Shown one piece after another: positions 51,728 through 59,329 of a stretch of DNA of 64,000 nt; within the stretch, counting starts at the first letter, position 1, and every line of letters starts with the position of its first letter. Position numbers and translations under genes: made by a program. This DNA comes from Bacteroidota bacterium (lineage in GTDB: Bacteria > Bacteroidota > Bacteroidia > CAIKAF01). Below the pieces are notes generated by a model. The model made no database searches, was not told where the DNA came from, and saw only the letters and a program-made list of their open reading frames with translations. The stretch covers positions 1 through 64,000 of the forward strand of contig JAEZEQ010000002.1 in assembly GCA_023432985.1 (NCBI GenBank). Reading direction: 5' to 3'.

Positions 51728-53449
51728 ATGAAAAATGCCCTGCTCTATATTTTTATTCTATTGTATGGCCTAGTCGGTCATGCATATGGGCAGGGGCTTA
51801 ACATGTTTTTTCGTAATGCGGGAAATGAAGCCCTTTCCTTGCCTTATAAGAAAGTGAAATTGAGCGACTCTATTTTTATTGATTCGAAAATGGACGAATT
51901 TGCCCATTTGTTGCGAGCTGCCGGATATTGGGATGTAGAATTGAAAAGGAAAGATACACTGAATAAACTCTTTATTGATGTTTATCCCGGCCCGAAATAT
52001 AAATGGGACAGCCTTACATTTCGAGGTTTGCCACCCGAAATAGCGAATCCGCTCGACCGAGATGCCCGTATTTGGTTCAAGCAAGAATGGAATCCGGAGC
52101 CGATTTTTATGCGCAGCCTGAAAGAAATGGACAAGAATGGTTACCCTTTTGCATCGATGCATTACGAAAATGTGAGTATAGAAAATGGGAAAATTCGCGC
52201 CGGAGTTCGCGTGGATCCGGGCCCTAAGGTTTGGGTCGATTCCTTGATCATGAAAGGTACAGCCAAAATCAGGCCTTCTTATCTGCACGCATTATTGGGC
52301 ATAAAGCCGGATAAAGCTTTCAATGGTCAGGCCTTTGCATCGGCCGATCGCATTTTGAGAAATGTTCCTTTTTGGGAAATTACCCGGCCCTCCGAAACCC
52401 GCTTTACATCCGACAAGGCTTCTTTGCATATTTTTGCATCCAAGGTGCAAACTTCCTTTTTTAGCGGTATTTTAGGCTTTCAGCCGGGAAGTGGGATAGG
52501 AGGGAAATTAAGGCTCACCGGGGATGTGCAATTGAAATTATGGAATTTGCTGGAACATGGGGAACAATTTGAGTTGGAATGGAGGCGCATTGCCAATGGA
52601 ACCCAGCAAGCACGAGCCTTTGTCGCCTATCCTTACCTCTTTGGAAGTCCCCTCGGTGTTTGGGGTAATTTCAATTTTTTTCGCCGAGATACCACTTTCC
52701 AAACGGTTGAATACGGAATAGGGGTCGATTATATTTGGGCCGCTACCCAGAAAATCCGCTTTGGTTACCAACGCAGTCAGTCCCGACTCATAGAACGAAC
52801 AAGCTTTATTCAGGCCGGAATTTTGCCTCCGGATATGGATGTGGATTGGGATAAACTGAATCTGGAACTCGACCTTTCGCAATTTGATTATCGATATAAT
52901 CCCACCAAAGGCTACCGATTTCAAGTTAAATTTAGTCCGGGTCTTAAACGTATCAGACCCATAAGAGAATTGCCCGACTCCTTGTATGCAGGTCTCCGCT
53001 TAAATAGCTTTCAGATGGGAAGCGAACTGAGTTGGGAACAGTATTTTCGTCTGCATAGAAGGTGGACTTTCTACTATAATACCCGGGTGGCATACCTTTT
53101 TTCTGAAAATCGTTTTGTGAACGAATTGATGCGCCTGGGGGGACATGAAACCTTGCGCGGATTCGACGAGGAAAGTATTTATACCAATGGCTATGGCTTA
53201 TTGAATATGGAATTGCGCTTTTTGTTCGATAAAATGTCGAATGTTTTTATTTTCGGAAATGGAGGATTTGCCGAACAAGATTTGGTTCAGGCTTATAGCA
53301 GCAGCTGGCTGTACGGATTCGGAGCCGGTATACGATTTGGAACTTCGGCCGGAATATTGAATCTGACTTATGGATTAGGTAGCCAAAATAAGGAAGCGAT
53401 TAAACTGTCCAACAGTAAAATTCATATTGGATTTACCGGCATATTCTAA
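51728..53449 (+). CDS. BamA/TamA family outer-membrane protein
   Basis: A 573-residue outer-membrane barrel protein. The signal peptide is 1-22 (ending AYGQ). POTRA-like segments follow (about 40-215, for example KWDSLTFRGLPPE and VWVDSLIMKGTAK). The 16-strand barrel has the LRGFDEESIYTNGYGL motif typical of the Omp85 L6 loop region (VRGF/LRGF) and ends with a C-terminal Phe. The frame starts at 51653 inside ung, but ATG 51728 gives the signal peptide. It is shorter than BamA and most likely TamA- or lipoprotein-translocon-like. Confidence 0.87.
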   Translation: MKNALLYIFILLYGLVGHAYGQGLNMFFRNAGNEALSLPYKKVKLSDSIFIDSKMDEFAHLLRAAGYWDVELKRKDTLNKLFIDVYPGPKYKWDSLTFRGLPPEIANPLDRDARIWFKQEWNPEPIFMRSLKEMDKNGYPFASMHYENVSIENGKIRAGVRVDPGPKVWVDSLIMKGTAKIRPSYLHALLGIKPDKAFNGQAFASADRILRNVPFWEITRPSETRFTSDKASLHIFASKVQTSFFSGILGFQPGSGIGGKLRLTGDVQLKLWNLLEHGEQFELEWRRIANGTQQARAFVAYPYLFGSPLGVWGNFNFFRRDTTFQTVEYGIGVDYIWAATQKIRFGYQRSQSRLIERTSFIQAGILPPDMDVDWDKLNLELDLSQFDYRYNPTKGYRFQVKFSPGLKRIRPIRELPDSLYAGLRLNSFQMGSELSWEQYFRLHRRWTFYYNTRVAYLFSENRFVNELMRLGGHETLRGFDEESIYTNGYGLLNMELRFLFDKMSNVFIFGNGGFAEQDLVQAYSSSWLYGFGAGIRFGTSAGILNLTYGLGSQNKEAIKLSNSKIHIGFTGIF

Positions 53450-54324
53450 TTGCGCGGGCCTAATTTTCTTTCCGGTTTTTTGCTCGTATTTCCTTTATTT
53501 TCGGTCGGATTTCGGGCATCGGCACCGCGATTTATTTTCAGTATATTCTTCTCAATTATAAAGGCATCATATTCTCCGGTTGGTCCGTAAAATTGAAACT
53601 GATTGGTGTATTCGCGCGATACAGGTGCTATATAATCGAAAAGTATCCAGTTTTTATCTTTCTGATAACGTACGCTGACTTGGGCCTGGGCATTGTATTC
53701 CATTACAATGCGGTTGAAAAAGCGTCTTTCTGTTTTGAAAATTGCTGCGCCGAAAATGGGCTCTCCCATGCGATTAAAACTTAATACCTCTATTACTTTT
53801 CGTTTGGTACTTTTGTTATGATTGTCGAAACCGATTAAAACATAGTGTCCTTTTTTGCCAATAGAGCGAGGTACCATATCGTAATAAACCGAACCATACC
53901 ATTGATCTTTGCCGTAATTTCTGGTTTCCACAACTTTAAATTCGGGTTTATTATCCTGAAGTTCGGCTATATGCACATAGTCGTCCTTTTTATTATAATG
54001 CTGGGTAAAACCGAAATTCTCATAGCGCCCGTTATTGTATTTTACGCACCAGGTATATATGCGCCAATCTTTATCGGGACTTTGGAGGAGACTTATATTT
54101 TTAAGTTTGTCCATAGGATTCTGAAAAGCCTCGGTTGAACTAAGCCAAGTTTTAAATTCGCTTTTGAAATTTTCCAGGGCATTTAATTTTACAGAGTCGG
54201 GACTATCGTCCAAAAACCGCATTGTATAGCTATTCCATCTGTCGATGCTTTCACTGTTTTTCTGGGCTTGTAATGAGAAAATTGAAAACAAAGCCAGCAC
54301 ACAAATTATCCCTATTCGCTTCAT
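53446..54324 (-). CDS. Exported protein of unknown function
   Basis: A 292-residue protein with a signal peptide (MKRIGIICVLALFSIFSLQAQ). The body has repeated aromatic strands (RIYTWCVKYNNGRYENFGFTQ, HYVLIGFDNHNKSTKRKVIEVL) and a Lys/Arg/Asn-rich C-terminus. I do not recognise a domain. Its TAG stop overlaps the stop of the convergent BamA-like gene by four bases. Codon use looks like its neighbours. Confidence 0.75.
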   Translation of the reverse strand: MKRIGIICVLALFSIFSLQAQKNSESIDRWNSYTMRFLDDSPDSVKLNALENFKSEFKTWLSSTEAFQNPMDKLKNISLLQSPDKDWRIYTWCVKYNNGRYENFGFTQHYNKKDDYVHIAELQDNKPEFKVVETRNYGKDQWYGSVYYDMVPRSIGKKGHYVLIGFDNHNKSTKRKVIEVLSFNRMGEPIFGAAIFKTERRFFNRIVMEYNAQAQVSVRYQKDKNWILFDYIAPVSREYTNQFQFYGPTGEYDAFIIEKNILKINRGADARNPTENKGNTSKKPERKLGPRN

Positions 54325-54379
54325 ATGCGTATAAACGTATCTTTTGGCTAAGTCGTCTGTCTCTTAGCAATTATTAGGA

Positions 54380-54727
54380 TTATAAATGCAAGCTATCTTT
54401 CTTAGCAATCAATTCGGCTTCTGTTTCCCTTATATCCGGATCGTCTACACAACAATCGACCGGACAAACAGCGGCACATTGTGGCTCATCATGAAAACCT
54501 ATACATTCGGTACATTTATCGGGTACGATATAATACACGTCCATATTAATCGGTTTTTGAGGAGCATCGGCATCGATGACCCTTCCGTCTTTTAAAGTGA
54601 AATTTCCGCTGATCGAAGTTCCATCGCTCATTTTCCAATTTACACCACCTTCATAAATCGCATTGTTCGGACATTCGGGCTCACATGCCCCACAATTTAT
54701 ACACTCTTCCGTAATAATAATTGCCAT
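54380..54727 (-). CDS. 2[4Fe-4S] ferredoxin, Alvin type
   Basis: A 115-residue electron carrier. Cluster motif 1 is CINCGACEPECP; motif 2 is C-x2-C-x8-C-x3-C in CTECIGFHDEPQCAAVCP, the longer spacing of the Allochromatium-type ferredoxins. It is divergent from the acyl-CoA reductase gene, and I recall the same pairing in other Bacteroidota, although I cannot confirm this here. It may supply electrons to that or other reductases. Confidence 0.9.
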   Translation of the reverse strand: MAIIITEECINCGACEPECPNNAIYEGGVNWKMSDGTSISGNFTLKDGRVIDADAPQKPINMDVYYIVPDKCTECIGFHDEPQCAAVCPVDCCVDDPDIRETEAELIAKKDSLHL

Positions 54728-54764
54728 AATTTATTTTTTTTCCGGTTTACATGACCGTTTTAAA

Positions 54765-54772
54765 TACTTTTG
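54765..54772 (+). promoter_or_regulatory. Bacteroidota -7 box for the acyl-CoA reductase gene
   Basis: TACTTTTG is an exact TAnnTTTG match 31 bases before the start codon, in the 76 bp divergent gap shared with the ferredoxin gene. Confidence 0.55.
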
Positions 54773-54803
54773 CAAAAATAACACTTCGGATTGAATTGAG
54801 TTT

Positions 54804-55868
54804 ATGGAATCACGTTATAATTTACGAAAAAAGATTTTATCTGCTTTATCGCAGGAAATGCGGGCAGCTGGAGAACAATTTTTAGAGCAAGGTTTTTTTC
54901 CGGATGACTATGAAAGCATAGCGCAAAAAAGTTATGCTGCAAATCCTTGGTTCAGCCTCCAAAATCAGGCCATGGCCTTAGTAAATGCGGCTTATCTTAT
55001 CGGTTCGGAAAGAGCTTGGAACAAACTGGATTCCTATGCTTCTTATTTCGAAACGAATGAAGCTAAAGTTGTCGCGGTGATTCCGGCCGGAAATATTCCT
55101 GCTGTCGGCTTAGCCGATATGTTTGCCGTTTTTCTGAGTGGAAATATTTTTTATGCCAAATGTGCTTCCTCCGATTTGTATTGGTTGCCTTTTTTGGCGC
55201 AACGAATTATTTCTATGCATGCCGATTATGAAAATTTATTTCGTTTCGAATCGCATATTTTGAAAAATTTTGATGCAGCAATTGCCACAGGAAGTAATAA
55301 TACAGCCCGTTATTTTCATCAGTATTTTGCAAAATATCCACATATTATTCGCATGAACAGAAGTTCGGCAGCCTGGTTAGATGGCCGGGAAACGGAAGCT
55401 CAACTCCATAGTTTGCTCGATGATATGTTCAGTTACTACGGTATGGGGTGTCGAAATGTAAGCTATTTGATGGTGCCGGAAAACTATGATTTTAACTCAC
55501 TTTTGAAAGCGGGAGAAAGCTGGAAAGAAAAACTGAATTTTAATAAGTTTATCAATAATTACGAATACTATAAAAGCATTTATTTGTTGAACAGGGATGT
55601 TTTTTTCGATAATAATGTATTCCTTTTGAAAGAATCGGATAATTTGGGAAGTCCGATTTCTGTCATCCATTTTCAACGATTCCCGAATAAAGATGCTGCA
55701 TTGGCGTGGATTCAAGAAAAAGCGGATGCCGTACAGATATTGGTTTCTGCGGAAGAAATGGGATTTATTCGTGAGCAGCGTTTAGGCAGTGCGCAAAATC
55801 CCGATTTGTTCGATTGGCCCGATGGAATAAATGTTCTTGATTTTTTAACAAATTTTGAGGTTCAATGA
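54804..55868 (+). CDS. LuxC-like acyl-CoA reductase
   Basis: A 354-residue member of the LuxC family, which reduces acyl-CoA or acyl-enzyme to the aldehyde with NADPH. Recognised by the N-terminal helical segment, IPAGNIPAVGLADMFAVFLSG, AIATGSNNTARYFHQYFAKY and FSYYGMGCRNVSYLMVP, whose Cys is the likely acyl-accepting nucleophile. It is shorter than LuxC (about 480) and there are no luxA/B/D/E genes, so bioluminescence is not implied; an aldehyde-forming or CoA-recycling reaction is more likely. Confidence 0.85.
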   Translation: MESRYNLRKKILSALSQEMRAAGEQFLEQGFFPDDYESIAQKSYAANPWFSLQNQAMALVNAAYLIGSERAWNKLDSYASYFETNEAKVVAVIPAGNIPAVGLADMFAVFLSGNIFYAKCASSDLYWLPFLAQRIISMHADYENLFRFESHILKNFDAAIATGSNNTARYFHQYFAKYPHIIRMNRSSAAWLDGRETEAQLHSLLDDMFSYYGMGCRNVSYLMVPENYDFNSLLKAGESWKEKLNFNKFINNYEYYKSIYLLNRDVFFDNNVFLLKESDNLGSPISVIHFQRFPNKDAALAWIQEKADAVQILVSAEEMGFIREQRLGSAQNPDLFDWPDGINVLDFLTNFEVQ

Positions 55869-55903
55869 AAATTTGTATCTTAGCATAATTAATTATCAAC
55901 GCA

Positions 55904-56338
55904 ATGAAAAAAATACTTTTTGCAATCCTTTTTGGAAGCTCATCATTAGCCATGTCGGCTCAAGTACTGAGCAATGATGCTTCACCTACAGTAAAAGAAG
56001 CTTTTAAAGCTAAATTTGGATCCGATGCAGCTTCTTATACGTCCTATCAAAATGGCGAAATTATAGCATTACATCCAGGGTCAACAGATACTTGGTCGGT
56101 TTTCGACAAAGAAGGACAATTTATTCAGACCGAAACGCTGATGGATAAAGCCAATTTGCCCAATGCCACAGCAACAGATATGCAAACCCGATTTGCCGGT
56201 CCGGATACGGAATTGGAATACAGAAGTGTTGTTCTTGCCGATCAGCAACAACAATATTCCATTATTTATACCAAAGGAAATTCAACCGTTCAGGTTTACT
56301 ATCAAAACGATAAAATGGTAAGACGTGCTATACGTTAA
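55904..56338 (+). CDS. Exported PepSY-like small protein
   Basis: A 144-residue exported protein: signal peptide 1-19 (ending AMSAQ), then a compact alpha/beta region starting VKEAFKAKFGSDAASYTSYQ, which resembles the PepSY-like helix-strand unit seen in exported Bacteroidota proteins. The similarity is weak. It follows the acyl-CoA reductase gene by 35 bp and ends at a terminator. Function is unknown. Confidence 0.65.
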   Translation: MKKILFAILFGSSSLAMSAQVLSNDASPTVKEAFKAKFGSDAASYTSYQNGEIIALHPGSTDTWSVFDKEGQFIQTETLMDKANLPNATATDMQTRFAGPDTELEYRSVVLADQQQQYSIIYTKGNSTVQVYYQNDKMVRRAIR

Positions 56339-56354
56339 TAGCTAATTAGATATT

Positions 56355-56392
56355 AAAAAAAACGCTGTCAATTTATGACAGCGTTTTTTTTT
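56355..56392. terminator. Bidirectional rho-independent terminator
   Basis: Arms AACGCTGTCA and TGACAGCGTT with an A run before and a T run after, between the convergent PepSY-like and PaaE-like genes. Confidence 0.85.
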
Positions 56393-57449
56393 ATTCAAAA
56401 AATTCAACTTTTACTTTATCCGAGGTGCATAAGGCCTGACAAGTGAGCACAAATCCGGCTTCCACTTCTTTATTGGTGAGAATATTATTCTCTATCATTG
56501 TCACACTTCCTTCGGTTACTTTGGCCATACAGGTACTGCAAATACCCGATTCGCAGGAATAAGGCGGATCGAATCCGGCATCTTGTGCTCCGGCCAATAT
56601 AGTTTTTCGTCCGCTTACCTTAAAAGTATGAAAACTGCCATGCAATTTCATGCTTACTTCCGCTTCAGCAACCACAGTATTGGATGCGGATTTTTCATTC
56701 TTATTATTCGTATTGCCGGGTGCTACAAAATATTCGATATGTATTGCCTCAGCAGCAATGGAACTATTTTCCAATCCGGCTTTGGCGGCTTCCATCATTC
56801 CACCCGGACCACAAATAAATACCAACTGTTCTTTATCCTTTTGAAGCACTTTAGCCAATATCTTTTTCATGGTTTCGGCTTTTAATGGTCCTTTATAACC
56901 CGAATAGAAAAGTCCCCCCGAATCATAAACCGGAATCCATTCCAAACGATCTGCATAGTTTTTTTGCCATTGTTCCAAATCCGATTTAAAAATCACCGAA
57001 TTTTTATTTCTGTTTGCATAGATCAGACTCACCACCGAATCTTTTTCCTGGGTCAACACACTTTTTAGTATAGACATAATGGGCGTAATGCCCGAACCGC
57101 CTGCAACCAGAATATATTGTTTTTTATTCGCCGGGTCTATTGTCGGCGTGAAGCGGCCTTCCGGAGCCAAAAATTGAATGGTATCGCCTACTTTTAATTT
57201 GGTATTGGCCCATTGACTCATTCTTCCACCCTCTACTTTTTTAATACTCACGGCCGGAGTTTTATCTGTATAAGGTGAAGTGCAGAGCGAATACGCACGT
57301 CTTATTTCTTCTCCGTCAATTTGTTGTATGAGGGTAATATATTGTCCGGGTAAATAAGAAAAAGTCCCCTGTTCACCCATGTCTGGTTCGAAATAAACGG
57401 ATACGGCATCTTCCGTTTCCTTTACGATTTTTGTTATCTTGCCGTTCAT
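56391..57449 (-). CDS. PaaE-like ferredoxin-NADPH reductase with C-terminal 2Fe-2S domain
   Basis: A 352-residue flavoprotein reductase. The FAD domain has RRAYSLCTSPYTD; the NAD(P)H domain has YILVAGGSGITPIMSI and FICGPGGMMEAAK. The C-terminal plant-type 2Fe-2S cluster uses CESGICSTCMAKV plus a Cys in VLTCQALC. It matches the reductase subunit PaaE and NADH oxidoreductase Hcr, but no paa or hcp genes are nearby. Starts at 57461 or 57491 are also open; 57449 (MNGKITKIVKETEDAV) gives the usual N-terminus and leaves room for a divergent promoter. Confidence 0.85.
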   Translation of the reverse strand: MNGKITKIVKETEDAVSVYFEPDMGEQGTFSYLPGQYITLIQQIDGEEIRRAYSLCTSPYTDKTPAVSIKKVEGGRMSQWANTKLKVGDTIQFLAPEGRFTPTIDPANKKQYILVAGGSGITPIMSILKSVLTQEKDSVVSLIYANRNKNSVIFKSDLEQWQKNYADRLEWIPVYDSGGLFYSGYKGPLKAETMKKILAKVLQKDKEQLVFICGPGGMMEAAKAGLENSSIAAEAIHIEYFVAPGNTNNKNEKSASNTVVAEAEVSMKLHGSFHTFKVSGRKTILAGAQDAGFDPPYSCESGICSTCMAKVTEGSVTMIENNILTNKEVEAGFVLTCQALCTSDKVKVEFFE

Positions 57450-57506
57450 AATAGTATTCATCCGCTGTATTTTTATACGTAAATTCGGCATCTAAATTAC
57501 ACTAAT

Positions 57507-58181
57507 TTGGCACAACAGAAAATAGGCATTATTGCAGGAGCGAGCGGTTTAGTTGGTAAATCTGTGTTACACTATGCATTAGAATCGTCTTCTTACGAAA
57601 GAATTATATGTTTGGTGCGCACGAAAATGGACATACAACATCCGAAATTGGAACAAGTGATTACGGATTTTTCGAATATAGGTTCCTATGCATTTTGGAC
57701 GGAAGCCGATACGGTTTTTTGCTGTATTGGTACTACTATGAAGAAGGCCGGCTCTAAAGAAGCTTTTCGTAAAGTCGACTTCGAAATTCCTAAGGCTTTA
57801 ATAAATGCAGCACAGCATACACAAACCCAATTTCACTTATTGAGCAGTATCGGTGCCGATCCCAAATCGAATGTGTTCTACCTCAAAACCAAGGGAGAGA
57901 TTGAAGATTATTTGATACATAGCGGTATTTTTTCCGGACATATTTACCGACCCTCTTTGCTCATCGGGAAAAGAGACGAGTTTCGTTTCGGGGAAAAGAT
58001 GGCTATACTGTTTAATTCCTTATTTTCGTTTCTCTTTTTTGGTCCCCTCAAAAAGTACAGAGGCATAAAAGCCGAACAGGTGGCCGAAATTATGGTTAAA
58101 AATAGCGAACAAGAAAGCGAAATGGGTATACAAATTCATGAAAATGTAGACATGTTCGCCTCAAAAGGAAAGCAATTATGA
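57507..58181 (+). CDS. NAD(P)-binding Rossmann protein (HTATIP2-like)
   Basis: A 224-residue atypical short-chain dehydrogenase-like protein. The nucleotide-binding motif is IAGASGLVGKSVL; VFCCIGTTMKKAGS and HLLSSIGADPKSNVFYLKTKGEIE are typical of the HTATIP2/YwnB-like group, including a Tyr-x3-Lys pair. The start is TTG, which directly precedes the Rossmann strand; no ATG is available in frame. The substrate is unknown. The cytidine deaminase gene overlaps its stop by four bases. Confidence 0.85.
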   Translation: MAQQKIGIIAGASGLVGKSVLHYALESSSYERIICLVRTKMDIQHPKLEQVITDFSNIGSYAFWTEADTVFCCIGTTMKKAGSKEAFRKVDFEIPKALINAAQHTQTQFHLLSSIGADPKSNVFYLKTKGEIEDYLIHSGIFSGHIYRPSLLIGKRDEFRFGEKMAILFNSLFSFLFFGPLKKYRGIKAEQVAEIMVKNSEQESEMGIQIHENVDMFASKGKQL

Positions 58182-58654
58182 AAGAAATAAAACTGGAAAT
58201 CAAAGGGAATATATACGACTCTATTGCAGCTATTCCCGAAATGGATGCGGAATATATGGAAATGGCCGACAAGGCTAAAGAAAAGGCTTATGCACCCTAT
58301 TCTCAATTTAAGGTTGGTGCAGTGGTACGACTTTCGAATGGAGCAGTTTATACGGGAAATAATCAAGAAAATGCGGCTTATCCGGACGGACTTTGTGCAG
58401 AGCGTGTTGCTTTATTTAAAGCTTCCGCCGATAATCCGGGCGTTGGCATTGAAGCGGTATATATAGCTTGTACCGAAACGGGAAATATCTGTGCCCCTTG
58501 TGGAAGTTGCCGCCAGGCAATAATGGAATATGAAAACAAACAAGATTTTCCGATTAAAATATGGATGCCTGCGGGTAATGGCGCGATACTCGAAATACAT
58601 GCCAACCGCGATTTATTGCCTTTCCCTTTTTCCTTGCAGAAAAAGGAATTATAA
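58178..58654 (+). CDS. cdd: Cytidine deaminase (tetrameric type)
   Basis: Deaminates cytidine and deoxycytidine in pyrimidine salvage. The zinc site is LCAERVALFKA (Cys and catalytic Glu) and CAPCGSCRQAIME (two Cys), the three-cysteine tetrameric form; YSQFKVGAVVR precedes it. The 158 residues include an N-terminal extension of about 20-25 residues over the minimal enzyme. Its ATG overlaps the preceding gene (ATGA), and its end overlaps the convergent mnmD by six bases. Confidence 0.93.
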   Translation: MKEIKLEIKGNIYDSIAAIPEMDAEYMEMADKAKEKAYAPYSQFKVGAVVRLSNGAVYTGNNQENAAYPDGLCAERVALFKASADNPGVGIEAVYIACTETGNICAPCGSCRQAIMEYENKQDFPIKIWMPAGNGAILEIHANRDLLPFPFSLQKKEL

Positions 58655-59329
58655 TTTAACGGCTCGAACCATTTCTCTTTTTCCCGGAGGCCCCGGAAGG
58701 GTTTCGACCCGAAATCCCATACTTTTTAAATCGCGTTTAAATTGCCCCTTGGCGCAATAGGTGACCATTTTGCCTCCCGGTTTTAAGAGATCCGCACATT
58801 TTTTTAATACATCCGGTGTCCACATTTCCGGCTGTTTTTCCGGACCAAAAGCATCGAAAAAAATCAAATCCATGCTTTCTGCATAGCTGCTAATGTCGAA
58901 CTTTTGTATAGATTCTTTTATCTTTTTTATCTGTATGCTCAGCTCCATTTGCAGCTCTTTATCCCATTCGGCATCGCATAAAAAGGAAAATGCCCTTGCT
59001 TCATTATCATGCATGCGTTCGGGATAATTCAACTGTTTCAATAATTCGTTCGGAATAGGAAAAGGATCTAGTCCGACATAACGCAATGTCATATTATTGT
59101 CGAGCGCATAACCAATTGCCAATGCGGCATTCAAACCGCTTCCATGCCCAATCTCTCCAATACAAATTTCGAGGGGATTATTTCTATAGGCACTTAATCC
59201 TTGCTCTATATATACATAACGACTTTCCGTAAGAGCACCGTGCCATGAATGATAATTTTCGTTTAAATCGTCTTGCCTGAGACTGTGTGATCCATCTCCG
59301 GTATCTATAATGCGAATGGGTGAAGGCAT
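58649..59329 (-). CDS. mnmD: tRNA (mnm5s2U34)-methyltransferase MnmD
   Basis: Methylates 5-aminomethyl-2-thiouridine at the wobble base to mnm5s2U. The N-terminal motif ENYHSWHGALTESRYVYIEQ, the SAM-binding IGEIGHGSGLNAALA and LIFFDAFGPEKQPEMW are those of the MnmD half of MnmC; GPPGKREMVRA is near the C-terminus. It lacks the FAD-dependent MnmC oxidase half, as is common outside the gammaproteobacteria. It directly follows the OmpA-like gene with no gap. Confidence 0.92.
   Translation of the reverse strand: MPSPIRIIDTGDGSHSLRQDDLNENYHSWHGALTESRYVYIEQGLSAYRNNPLEICIGEIGHGSGLNAALAIGYALDNNMTLRYVGLDPFPIPNELLKQLNYPERMHDNEARAFSFLCDAEWDKELQMELSIQIKKIKESIQKFDISSYAESMDLIFFDAFGPEKQPEMWTPDVLKKCADLLKPGGKMVTYCAKGQFKRDLKSMGFRVETLPGPPGKREMVRAVKL

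Noticed and set aside
54804..55868. Bioluminescence (lux) operon
   Set aside because: Only a LuxC-like gene is present; no luxA, B, D or E.
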